Positions 8,110 through 15,709 of a stretch of 16,722 bases of DNA are shown here, in pieces. The translations under genes and the position numbers were made by a program. This DNA is from Bacteroidota bacterium (GTDB taxonomy: Bacteria; Bacteroidota; Bacteroidia; B-17B0; Aurantibacillaceae): the NCBI GenBank assembly GCA_025360565.1, contig JANYBY010000272.1, positions 1-16,722 of the forward strand, read 5' to 3'. How positions within the stretch are numbered: position 1 is the stretch's first letter; each line of letters begins with the position of its first letter. The notes beneath the pieces are model-generated. The model was not told the origin of the DNA and made no database searches. It was given only the letters and a program-made list of their open reading frames with translations.

Positions 8110-8141
8110 TGATGTGATGAAGGAATTGGAATAAGATGGAT

Positions 8142-9071
8142 CTACTTTTCGTTTATTTTAGAATCAAAGCGGCCCGCGTAGTGAAAAACATTTCCAAAGC
8201 GCGGAAATAACTTCGAAATATTTATTGAAATTACTGAAATAATAGAAATAACAATGCTTGCCGGGCTTTTTAACCGCATTTTAACGCTTAAGGGCCAATC
8301 TTGTTCAAGTACTTTATAATATTCTTTTTTTAATCCGGCTTTCTCAAATAAAATTAATTGCGATGTGTAAGTGGTAAAAGATAAATGCTGCGGGGCATAC
8401 GTATTATACTTATGGCGTTTGAATGCCGAACCAATTTGAATGAACCATCTTGAAAGGCAACGATTGATCTCGAGGGGACCATCAACAATAATAATTGTTT
8501 CGGCGTGGGCGTATTTTTTCATTTGCTTAAGCAAGCTCACCGGATCTGTTAGGTGTTCAAGAATATGTCCAAAATGTATTATGTCAAATGTTTCGTTAAA
8601 ATAATTAGCCTCCAACTCTTCAAACGAAATAATTTCGAGCCCGGTTTTTTCCTTCATCATATGGGCAAATTCTTTATTGTATTCAACGCCCACCGTTTTA
8701 AAGTCGCATTTTTGCGCGTGCGCTAAGTAAAATCCGGAGCCGGTTGCAAAATCAAGTAATTTTTTTCCTTTTGAGAATTTAGAAGATATATCAAACAATT
8801 CAACCTGATAACGTTGGTAATTATATTTTGGAAATAAAAAGTTGTGAATTAATTTTTCACCGGGTTTTAGATCTTTTAAATAATCATGATCCTCAATGCC
8901 GTAAATTTTATCAAGATCATCTTTGTCGGGAAAGGGAGAAATAGAAACGCTTCCACATGTTGTGCATTTGTTGTAATTAAATGTTTTAGCATTATATAAA
9001 TTGGGACGAAAATAATTTGGCGTAAACCGGGATCCTTCACAAATGATACATTTTATATTTTCGGGCGCCAT
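8142..9071 (-). CDS. Class I SAM-dependent methyltransferase with N-terminal zinc ribbon
   Basis: The 309-residue protein has a zinc ribbon at the N terminus (C8-x2-C11, C36-x2-C39) and then a class I methyltransferase. Motif I is LLDFATGSGFY (105-115), which has FATG where VGCG is more usual; the glycine-rich turn is still present. The acidic loop is GVEYNKEF (128-135), and HFGHILEHLTDP (166-177) matches the post-II region of type-11/12 enzymes. The C-terminal segment YAPQHLSFTTYTS is typical of polysaccharide-locus members. The architecture matches 3378-4235, but the sequences are clearly different. Start ATG lies 10 nt after the stop of the GT4 gene. Predicted to modify a sugar or sugar-linked intermediate; the exact substrate is unknown. 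Confidence 0.83.
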   Translation of the reverse strand: MAPENIKCIICEGSRFTPNYFRPNLYNAKTFNYNKCTTCGSVSISPFPDKDDLDKIYGIEDHDYLKDLKPGEKLIHNFLFPKYNYQRYQVELFDISSKFSKGKKLLDFATGSGFYLAHAQKCDFKTVGVEYNKEFAHMMKEKTGLEIISFEELEANYFNETFDIIHFGHILEHLTDPVSLLKQMKKYAHAETIIIVDGPLEINRCLSRWFIQIGSAFKRHKYNTYAPQHLSFTTYTSQLILFEKAGLKKEYYKVLEQDWPLSVKMRLKSPASIVISIISVISINISKLFPRFGNVFHYAGRFDSKINEK

Positions 9072-9081
9072 TATTTAATAT

Positions 9082-10224
9082 TTATTTTTCTGAAACGCAG
9101 CTCCTATATAATTTGAAATAATTATCGAACATTATTTTAAAGTCGTAATGTTTCAGTCCGGTTTCGCGAGCGGGCAACCAGGGCTTTTCTAATTTTTGGC
9201 GGTAAACTTCCAATAAACAATCCGCTAAACTTTTAGGGTCATTGTAATTTCCTAACCATCCATTTTGTTTATGAGTAATGGCATCAGCGGCCGCCCCGGT
9301 TGGCGTACTAACCACAGGTATGCCACTCACTAAAGCTTCAGAAATTACAAAACCAAAAGGTTCAAAATAGGCAGTGTGCAAAAAAGCATTCATCGTTTCG
9401 TAAACCGAAGGCATATTAACCGGATGAATAAAATCAGGAATGAAAAAATGTTTTTCTAATTTTTTTTGTTTGATCAATGAAAGGATCTCTTCTTTTTGCG
9501 GGCCGGAACCAAGTAATATAAAACAGACTTCAGGAATTTGCGGAGCTAAAATTGCCGCAACGTCAACTACATCTTTATATTTTTTCCATTCTATAAAGCG
9601 CGCAACGGTTCCAACAACAAATTTATTAGCAAGGCCCCATTCTTTGATAAACTTATCGGTGATTTGTTTGTTTGGGCGGGTAAATACATCCGACGAAATG
9701 CCATGGTGAATAAGGGTTATTTTTCCCTCCCAGTTTTTTTCGTACTTTTTAATAAAATTTTCTGATTCGGCCGAAATAGTAATTAAATGTGTGGCATTTC
9801 TATTATTAAAATTATCCAACTTAACCCCTTTTTTAGCGTAAAATTGATGAAAGCTGGTGTCTGATTTTGTAATGATCCTGGTTTTAACGCCGGCGTGTTT
9901 TGCAGCCCATAATGCGGGTAAACTATCTTCAAACAAATGGGTATTAACGATATCCGGCTTTATTTTTTTAAATATTTTGCGCAACTGAAAGTAAGCCGGA
10001 AAAAAGAATCTTTTTCGGTGTGTTACATCAAACTTAACCCAATACACATCGTTACCATATTGTTCCATTTCCTTAGCAAAAGTGGGCTCAGCAAGGCATA
10101 ACATAATGAAGGTTAATTTTACACTTTGGTCATTGCGTTTAAATAATTCCTGTGCAAACCAAGTAAAATAGGGTACAGTAACATTATTTGCAATAATTAA
10201 AACTACGTGCAACGGAGCCTTCAT
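9082..10224 (-). CDS. Glycosyltransferase family 4
   Basis: This is a GT-B glycosyltransferase, 380 residues from the start I favour. The N-terminal domain opens with HVVLIIANN and TVPYFTWFAQEL. KPDIVNTHLFEDSLPALWAA (numbered 94-113 from the upstream GTG) is the typical acceptor-domain helix. The C-terminal domain has VVGTVARFIEWKKY (208-221) and FILLGSGP (240-247), followed by the retaining GT4 signature EPFGFVISEAL (293-303) with the two glutamates in E-x7-E spacing. The frame also extends to a GTG at 10239. I prefer the ATG at 10224 because MKAPLHVVLIIAN is the usual beginning of such proteins, but either could be right. This gene follows the only sizeable gap in the minus-strand run, so it may have its own promoter. 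Confidence 0.87.
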   Translation of the reverse strand: MKAPLHVVLIIANNVTVPYFTWFAQELFKRNDQSVKLTFIMLCLAEPTFAKEMEQYGNDVYWVKFDVTHRKRFFFPAYFQLRKIFKKIKPDIVNTHLFEDSLPALWAAKHAGVKTRIITKSDTSFHQFYAKKGVKLDNFNNRNATHLITISAESENFIKKYEKNWEGKITLIHHGISSDVFTRPNKQITDKFIKEWGLANKFVVGTVARFIEWKKYKDVVDVAAILAPQIPEVCFILLGSGPQKEEILSLIKQKKLEKHFFIPDFIHPVNMPSVYETMNAFLHTAYFEPFGFVISEALVSGIPVVSTPTGAAADAITHKQNGWLGNYNDPKSLADCLLEVYRQKLEKPWLPARETGLKHYDFKIMFDNYFKLYRSCVSEK

Positions 10225-10324
10225 TTTTAAGGAATTCACTTAAGGTTAGTATAAATGTAAATCAATTTTTTCAATTAAAATCAAGGGGTATGCTATTATT
10301 TTATAGTATCCGTTTATATGCATT

Positions 10325-11431
10325 TTAAGGGAGAGGTTTAGTTATAAATTGTTCTATCTTTTGAATCAGTTTTGGATACGTAAATTGTTGCGCAAAATTA
10401 ATCCGCGCAATTTTTAATTCGTTGGGCTCTTTAGTATTTAATATGTGTTTTAAGGTATCTAAAACATCTTTGTCATCGCGCAAATAAATAATGTCTTTTT
10501 GAATGTTTTTGTAGGATTCAAAATAATTGGAGATAACAGGTTTTCCATAAGATAAGTACTGAAGTAATTTAAGTGAATTTAATTTGTTCGAAATATAATC
10601 CTGTTTATAAAATGAAATACACGCAGCTGCGCGTAAAATTAGGCCCTCCATGTTGCTAAAAGGCATTGGGCCTGTAAACTCAATGTTTGGTATTTGTTTG
10701 CAGGTAATGTAATGTTCATGATCTTCCGGTAAAAATCGAGCGGTATTCAATGCGCCAACTATTTTAAATTGGTGATCGGGGATGTTTTTTGCAAGATCGA
10801 TCAATAACCTATAATTCAATCTGTAATTTACCGAACCAATGTACAAAACTTCTTTTTGCATCGGATGTTTTAAGATCTGTTCTGTATTAAGCGCAGTTTC
10901 TTGTATGCCGTGTGGTAAAAAATGAATGTTAGTATTATAGGGCTTCAATTGTTGAACCAGCATTTCCGATACACCTAAGATCATATCTACTTTCGTTGCC
11001 AAAATTTTTTCTCTTGGTACATGAAAATAGTTATCTACGGTATAATAAATTGAATAGGTCGGGTTCAGCAATTTCGGTTCCAAAAGCCTTATTGGATCAA
11101 AACTTAAAAAAATAATTTTACCGGCATGTTTCTTTTTTAAAAAATTATTTAAATGTGCACAAACCAATTTATTGTTAAGCCGAAACAGAAGATCAAGTCT
11201 TCCTGTAAGGGGTAAAATATTAAAATAATTCAGTACCCATAGGTTTTCGCTTACAAAGGTTTCTTTTACTTCAGTGGACCATACATTTTTCAACTTCCAT
11301 TTTTCAGGGGCATTCACAAAATACACTTTGTTTTTTTTCGACAATGCATACGCCAAATGGTGTTTAGAGAACCAAATATCCCCCCATGGTTCGTTTGAGA
11401 TCAGAAGTATAGTTTGGCCTTCAAATTTCAT
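10325..11431 (-). CDS. Glycosyltransferase (GT4/TuaH-like)
   Basis: A 368-residue GT-B-type protein. It begins TILLISNEPWGDIWFSKHHL (7-26), which resembles the start of TuaH-like glycosyltransferases of cell-surface polymer pathways. The first domain includes IIFLSFDPIRLLEP (106-119) and YTVDNYFHVPRE (130-141). The second has VLYIGSVNYRLNY (195-207) and the donor-site region LNSLKLLQYLSYGKPVIS (284-301), where K288 and the Y-G-K-P-V turn correspond to the variant E-x7-E region of the family. There is no membrane segment. The start overlaps the TGA of the amidotransferase gene by four bases (ATGA), so the two are probably co-translated. Its stop is followed by the 10225-10324 gap. Confidence 0.8.
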   Translation of the reverse strand: MKFEGQTILLISNEPWGDIWFSKHHLAYALSKKNKVYFVNAPEKWKLKNVWSTEVKETFVSENLWVLNYFNILPLTGRLDLLFRLNNKLVCAHLNNFLKKKHAGKIIFLSFDPIRLLEPKLLNPTYSIYYTVDNYFHVPREKILATKVDMILGVSEMLVQQLKPYNTNIHFLPHGIQETALNTEQILKHPMQKEVLYIGSVNYRLNYRLLIDLAKNIPDHQFKIVGALNTARFLPEDHEHYITCKQIPNIEFTGPMPFSNMEGLILRAAACISFYKQDYISNKLNSLKLLQYLSYGKPVISNYFESYKNIQKDIIYLRDDKDVLDTLKHILNTKEPNELKIARINFAQQFTYPKLIQKIEQFITKPLP

Positions 11432-12582
11432 TTACGCGTTTGTTTTTTTTTCAATAATCGTGTAATGGGCTTAAGTTTTTTTGAAAGTAAATATTCGTAC
11501 TTATAGTGTTTGTTCAAATAGGAATCATAATCTGTATGTTGTTTTACGGGAAGAGCCATAATGCTCTCAAATTCGTTATCGCTAAGGCCCAGTTTTTTAA
11601 TCACATAATTTTTGTCTTCCATTAATTTGGCGATCGGAAATATTTCTTTTTTCATTTCTTCCAAAGCTTCGCTTCTGGTAATTTGGCCCGAACAAATAAG
11701 TGTTGATAAATGTGCTTTGCGTTTGTCTATTTTAAATTTTCTCGGTAAAATGTAGGCTTGGTAAAAACGGGTAAAAATAGATTCGTAATGTTTTCCGCCG
11801 TAATCTTTCCAATTCAATTCTTTTATGATGGTTTCTTTGGCTTCTTCTTTTACAAATGGAAGAAGGTCTAATAACGCGACAGTTTTTATTTTTAAGTAAC
11901 GCGTATAATACAAACGTTTAAAATAACCCAGTAACGGATAAGTACTCAATTTTTTTTTACCGAAAATTTTATGAATGGCTAAAATATTTAACGCGTCCGA
12001 TTTCCAATGGTACCAGCTCGCGGGCAAAATGGCCTCAGTTGCATTATTGGTGCCGGATAAAATATATTTCAGGCCGTGTTTTTGCGCCATGCGGTATTGT
12101 AATGCGCTAATGGCCTGATCGGTTAGCATTTCTATATCAACAACAGAGGCCTTCATAAAAGCGAGTTGTAGATCTTTAAACTCTTCCCAATCGTTCACAA
12201 AAGTAAACAGATCAAAACCAAGTTTGGTTATAAGATTCTCAATATTCATCACCGCCAATTCCGAATTCCAACCATTATCATAATGAATAATTAACGGCCG
12301 TAAACCCAATTTTTTGGCTTGATAGGCAAGGTAGGTGCTGTCAACCCCGCCACTAACTCCAAGTATACAATCGTATTTTTTATTTTTCCCGGCTTCTTTT
12401 ATTTCGGCAACAATGGCTGCAAGTTTTTTAGACATGTGATCCGCTTGCTGCAATTCAGGCCGGGCTTCCTGTTTTTTGAACGCGTTGCAATGGTTGCAAA
12501 CTCCCAGTGTGTCAAAATGAATGTTCGCGTCATCATCAGTGTCCAGAATACAATTAGAGCAAATTTGATAAGGTAGAGCCAT
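11428..12582 (-). CDS. N-acetyl sugar amidotransferase (WbpG/WbuX/PseA family)
   Basis: The 384-residue protein combines an N-terminal zinc-binding part (C8-x2-C11, C29-x2-C32) with an ATP pyrophosphatase (PP-loop) domain. The P-loop is ILGVSGGVDSTYLA (73-86), followed by PLIIHYDNGWNSE, with ILSGTNNATEAILP further on. This is the signature of enzymes that convert an N-acetyl group on a nucleotide sugar into an acetamidino group, as WbpG does in Pseudomonas O-antigen synthesis and PseA in flagellin glycosylation. WbpG-type enzymes usually take ammonia from partner proteins resembling HisH and HisF, and neither is present in this window. It is the first gene of the minus-strand run, divergently placed from 12705. 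No strong minus-strand promoter was recognised upstream. Confidence 0.88.
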   Translation of the reverse strand: MALPYQICSNCILDTDDDANIHFDTLGVCNHCNAFKKQEARPELQQADHMSKKLAAIVAEIKEAGKNKKYDCILGVSGGVDSTYLAYQAKKLGLRPLIIHYDNGWNSELAVMNIENLITKLGFDLFTFVNDWEEFKDLQLAFMKASVVDIEMLTDQAISALQYRMAQKHGLKYILSGTNNATEAILPASWYHWKSDALNILAIHKIFGKKKLSTYPLLGYFKRLYYTRYLKIKTVALLDLLPFVKEEAKETIIKELNWKDYGGKHYESIFTRFYQAYILPRKFKIDKRKAHLSTLICSGQITRSEALEEMKKEIFPIAKLMEDKNYVIKKLGLSDNEFESIMALPVKQHTDYDSYLNKHYKYEYLLSKKLKPITRLLKKKQTRK

Positions 12583-12663
12583 TCAGAAAATATAATCGAC
12601 TAAAGATAATATTTTATTGGAAAAAAAAGTAAAAACCATCATATTTTAAGAGCTTTGTATGGC

Positions 12664-12678
12664 AAAAGTTTGACTTTT
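12664..12678. repeat. Short perfect inverted repeat in the divergent promoter region
   Basis: AAAAGT-TTG-ACTTTT is a perfect 6-bp inverted repeat with a 3-nt centre. It spans the TTTG that I assign as the upstream promoter element of the plus-strand genes. This position would suit an operator, but a short AT-rich palindrome can easily arise by chance in this sequence. Confidence 0.3.
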
Positions 12679-12698
12679 ATTATTAAAATGTATTTTTG
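12669..12698 (+). promoter_or_regulatory. Putative Bacteroidota-type promoter for the plus-strand methyltransferase/GT2 genes
   Basis: TTTG (12669-12672) and TATTTTTG (12691-12698) match the Bacteroidota -33 element TTTG and -7 element TAnnTTTG, with 18 nt between them, close to the usual spacing. The predicted transcription start falls at about 12702-12706, that is, on or next to the ATG at 12705. The transcript would then be leaderless or nearly so. No Shine-Dalgarno sequence precedes that ATG. This is a motif match only, in AT-rich DNA. Confidence 0.45.
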
Positions 12699-12704
12699 TA
12701 ACAT

Positions 12705-13412
12705 ATGAACGAACTTTACACGATAAAGCTGGAAGAAAATATTGAGTATTACGGTTACGTGCGAACGGATGTAACGGACTATATGAGTAGTTATTTTTTG
12801 GCCAATACAATTTCTAAAAAGAACAGCAATGCTCTGGAAGTGGGATGTGGAGCAGGAGGAACCGGAAAACTGATCAAGGAAAAATTTGGCATTGCTAAAT
12901 ACGTTGGCGTAGAGTTGGTACCCGAGATAGCTGTAAAGGCTGAAAAGAATTTGGATACTGCAATTTGCGGTGATTTCGAAAAAATGATCGCAAATAACGC
13001 GTTGAGCGGAGTTGACGAAAACAAATATGGGCTGGTTTTATTTTTAGATACTCTTGAGCATATGTATGATCCGTGGATGGTTTTAAAAAAAGTAAGGAAT
13101 TGGATGGCAGAAGATGGATATTTGGTAATAAGCATTCCAAATGCCGGTCATATTTCTGTTGTAAAAAAATTACTCACAGATAAATTCCAATATGAAAAGA
13201 GCGGACTTTTAGATCTTACCCACATACGTTTTTTCACCTTTTTCACCATAAAAAAAATGTTGGAGGATAGTGGTTATGAGATAGCGGGATATACAACGTT
13301 AAACGACCTTGCAATCTTTAAAATAAAACTGTTCAATTTTTTAACCTTCGGCGTTTTTAAAAAACAATTTGTTATTTCGTACACAATGATCGCAAAAAAG
13401 AAAAAAGCATGA
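12705..13412 (+). CDS. Class I SAM-dependent methyltransferase (type 11/12)
   Basis: A 235-residue protein consisting of a single class I methyltransferase domain without a zinc ribbon. NALEVGCGAGGTGKLI (42-57) is motif I, GVELVPEIAVKAE (68-80) carries the acidic residue for the SAM ribose, and GLVLFLDTLEHMYDPW (109-124) is the post-II motif. GYLVISIPNAGHIS (138-151) and LLDLTHIRFFT (168-178) are typical of methyltransferases in O-antigen and glycan loci. The N-terminal YYGYVRTDVTDYM (15-27) matches the usual family start, supporting the ATG at 12705 rather than a later one. It overlaps the next gene by four bases (ATGA). Substrate unknown; a glycan-linked sugar is likely. Confidence 0.85.
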   Translation: MNELYTIKLEENIEYYGYVRTDVTDYMSSYFLANTISKKNSNALEVGCGAGGTGKLIKEKFGIAKYVGVELVPEIAVKAEKNLDTAICGDFEKMIANNALSGVDENKYGLVLFLDTLEHMYDPWMVLKKVRNWMAEDGYLVISIPNAGHISVVKKLLTDKFQYEKSGLLDLTHIRFFTFFTIKKMLEDSGYEIAGYTTLNDLAIFKIKLFNFLTFGVFKKQFVISYTMIAKKKKA

Positions 13413-14353
13413 GGGTTACGGTGGTAATACCGGTTTACAATGCCGAAAAATTTTTGGCAAAAGCGATCGAGTCTTGTTTGATACAACCTGAGACCGCCGA
13501 AGTAATGTTGGCTGACGATGGATCGAGCGACAGTTCTATTCAGATAGCGGAAGAGTTTGTAAAAAAAGATGAGCGGGTTAAATTGGTCTTTCATCCCAAT
13601 AGAGCCAACAAAGGAACAGGGGCTGCGAGAAATTTAGGAATAATAAATGCAACGAGCGAGTATGTGTCTTTTTTAGACAATGACGATTTTTATTTGCCGG
13701 GCAGATTTACAAAAGCAAAAGAATTATTTGAAAAATTTCCGGATATAGACGGTGTACACGAAGCAATTGGAACCTATGCTTACGACTCTGAGAGTATGGA
13801 AACGCACATGAAACGTATGAAGGGCGGGAAACCTGATCATTCGCAATTGGAATTGACAACAATGGATATTGCAATTGAACCCAAAGATCTTTTTGAAGCT
13901 TTACTGCTTGAAAAGAACGGATGGTTCCATGTAAATGGCATAACCCTAAAAAAAAGTGTTTTTAATAAAACAGGTTTACATGATGAGGAATTTATTTGGA
14001 GTGAGGATACTGAATATTTTTTCAGATTATGCTATTATGGAAAAATAATGGCCGGAAGATTAAATGAACCTGTTGCTATGAGAGGAATTTATAAGGGCAA
14101 CAGAACTTTGACGCCGTACGGAGATGAGAAATCGAGATATTATAATATTCCGATGTGGAAAAAAATGTTTGATTTTATGATGGATAAAAAATTATCACGA
14201 ACAGCGAATAAATATATTTTAATGAGGCACCTGGACTTCTACAGCCATGATTTTTCTAAAAGAAAAATAAATTTACCGCGAAAGATCATTAAAGGATTTA
14301 ATTTTTTAGCATTGCTCTTAAAGCATCCATCTCTTATTCTTAAAATAGTTTAA
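13409..14353 (+). CDS. Glycosyltransferase family 2
   Basis: A 314-residue GT-A glycosyltransferase. RVTVVIPVYNAEKFLAKAI (2-20) is the first strand and helix, LADDGSSD (34-41) is the nucleotide-binding motif, and SFLDNDDF (87-94) supplies the DxD metal ligands in the variant form DND. EFIWSEDTEYFFRL further on holds the ED catalytic-base motif. It differs from the tandem GT2 pair on the minus strand, lacking their CFSNLYLILAGS segment, so it is not a recent copy of them. The C-terminal helix (RKIIKGFNFLALLLKHP) is basic and amphipathic and may touch the membrane. Its start is coupled to the upstream methyltransferase by ATGA. A 147-nt gap follows before the ABC ATPase. Confidence 0.87.
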   Translation: MRVTVVIPVYNAEKFLAKAIESCLIQPETAEVMLADDGSSDSSIQIAEEFVKKDERVKLVFHPNRANKGTGAARNLGIINATSEYVSFLDNDDFYLPGRFTKAKELFEKFPDIDGVHEAIGTYAYDSESMETHMKRMKGGKPDHSQLELTTMDIAIEPKDLFEALLLEKNGWFHVNGITLKKSVFNKTGLHDEEFIWSEDTEYFFRLCYYGKIMAGRLNEPVAMRGIYKGNRTLTPYGDEKSRYYNIPMWKKMFDFMMDKKLSRTANKYILMRHLDFYSHDFSKRKINLPRKIIKGFNFLALLLKHPSLILKIV

Positions 14354-14461
14354 TTATACTATTTTACTAAATTAAGAAAAACGCGCATGTTTGTTTGCTT
14401 TGTAACAGCTTTAGGCAAATTGGCTGAATATGAGAGGACAAAAATATCCTGTAATGACTAA

Positions 14462-14469
14462 TAATTTTG
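14462..14469 (+). promoter_or_regulatory. Possible -7 promoter element before the ABC ATPase gene
   Basis: TAATTTTG matches the TAnnTTTG form and lies 31 nt before the GTG start, within the 147-nt gap 14354-14500. No TTTG is seen at the expected upstream distance, so the call is weak. The gap otherwise shows no small gene, terminator or repeat that I can support. Confidence 0.25.
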
Positions 14470-14500
14470 TTATTTTTACAGTAATAAAGACATCTGTTAC

Positions 14501-15706
14501 GTGAGTGAAAAAGCTGTTATAGTTGAAGGTTTAAGTAAAGGTTATCAATTAGGTAGCGGCAAATCAGGTAATTTAAGAGAAACCCTTACCTCAGTACTAT
14601 CCATTAAGAAAAAGCACGATAAAATTTTCTGGGCTCTTCAGGATATTAATTTTGAAATAAACAAGGGCGATGCCGTTGGAATTATCGGGAGAAACGGGGC
14701 GGGAAAAAGCACTTTACTTAAAATTCTGAGCCGTATTACTTCTCCCACAAAAGGAGGTTTTCAACTTAATGGAAGAGTTTCCTCACTTTTAGAAGTAGGC
14801 ACAGGGTTTCATCCTGAGTTAACCGGAAAAGAAAATATTTACCTGAACGGAACCATCTTAGGCATGAAGAGAAGTGAAGTAAAAGCTAAATTTGATGAAA
14901 TAGTTGCCTTTAGCGGAATTGAAAAATTTATTTACACACCCGTAAAGCGTTATAGTTCCGGAATGTATGTGCGCCTTGCATTCGCTGTGGCAGCGCATTT
15001 GGAGCCGGAAATACTAATTGTAGACGAAGTATTAGCTGTTGGTGATGCCGAGTTTCAAAAAAAGTGCCTTGGAAAAATGAAAGATGTAAGCGCTAACGAA
15101 GGAAGAACAGTATTATTTGTGAGCCATAATTTAGGCGCGGTGTCTCAATTGTGCAATAAGGGGATTTTTCTTGAAGACGGAAAATTAAAAATAAGTGGAA
15201 AAATAAATGAAGTGATAGATGCTTATATTAAGAGCTCGCAAGAACAAGTTACTGTAATTGACAGGAGAGAAGATGCTGACTGGGCTCACAAAAATCATTT
15301 CATTTATTTTTCAATGAAGGGAGAAAACGGCACTATCGCTTCTGAATTTAAACATGATGAAACGGTAACGTTAAGGGTTAAAATATATATACCTCAAGAT
15401 CACCCTTCGTTGGAGTTTGCAATAAGTCTTTACGATAGGATAAAGAACAGGGTCTTTACAATTCATGAAAAGTTATCCAAATTTGTAAAAGAAAATAATG
15501 TTTTCACTTTAAAAATAACTTTACCAAAAGCATTTATTACACCCGGCAATTATTCCTGGTTAATGTGTATTAATCATAGCGGGATAGAAGTGCAGGATCT
15601 GCATGAGGATTTTTATCCCTTTACGATTATTGATAACGGATCTTCTTTTTATGGGTATCAACCCGGCAGCTATGGAAGTGTTTTTGTGAATTATACTGTT
15701 GAATAG
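14501..15706 (+). CDS. wzt: Wzt-type ABC transporter ATP-binding protein with C-terminal extension
   Basis: The 401-residue protein is the ATPase half of an ABC exporter of O-antigen type. Walker A is GRNGAGKSTLLK (63-74), the signature is RYSSGMYVRLA (150-160), Walker B is ILIVDEVLAVGDAEF (171-185), and the H-loop is LFVSHN (205-210). EVGTGFHPELTGKENIYLNG (98-117) is the hallmark of the Wzt/TagH subfamily. After about residue 245 there is a 155-residue extension with alternating beta-strand character, the length of the Wzt carbohydrate-binding domain that in E. coli O9a recognises the chain terminus before export. The permease (Wzm), usually adjacent, is not in the window. The start is GTG; no in-frame ATG lies between it and an upstream TAA at 14462-14464. 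The next gene begins 3 nt after its stop. Confidence 0.9.
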   Translation: MSEKAVIVEGLSKGYQLGSGKSGNLRETLTSVLSIKKKHDKIFWALQDINFEINKGDAVGIIGRNGAGKSTLLKILSRITSPTKGGFQLNGRVSSLLEVGTGFHPELTGKENIYLNGTILGMKRSEVKAKFDEIVAFSGIEKFIYTPVKRYSSGMYVRLAFAVAAHLEPEILIVDEVLAVGDAEFQKKCLGKMKDVSANEGRTVLFVSHNLGAVSQLCNKGIFLEDGKLKISGKINEVIDAYIKSSQEQVTVIDRREDADWAHKNHFIYFSMKGENGTIASEFKHDETVTLRVKIYIPQDHPSLEFAISLYDRIKNRVFTIHEKLSKFVKENNVFTLKITLPKAFITPGNYSWLMCINHSGIEVQDLHEDFYPFTIIDNGSSFYGYQPGSYGSVFVNYTVE

Positions 15707-15709
15707 AAT

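Noticed and set aside
9440..9709. Plus-strand frame of 89 codons inside the GT4 gene
   Set aside because: It is antisense to the conserved donor-binding domain of the GT4 protein and has no domain features.
12601..12608. TATCTTTA on the minus strand as a -7 element for the amidotransferase operon
   Set aside because: The last base differs from TAnnTTTG and no TTTG lies at the expected distance upstream, so the match is no better than chance in this AT-rich stretch.
12791..13135. Minus-strand reading frame of 114 codons opposite the plus-strand methyltransferase
   Set aside because: It lies wholly inside a gene with clear SAM-binding motifs, and its own translation shows no recognisable domain and is rich in residues expected from antisense codons. 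It is a shadow frame.
13274..13594. Minus-strand frame of 106 codons spanning the methyltransferase/GT2 junction
   Set aside because: It is antisense to two well-supported overlapping genes, has no motif, and has no plausible upstream signal.
14386..14420. TTTGC ... GCAAA pairing in the gap before the ABC ATPase, considered as a terminator of the GT2 gene
   Set aside because: The stem is only five pairs with a loop of about 16 nt and has no U-tract; it is too weak to call.
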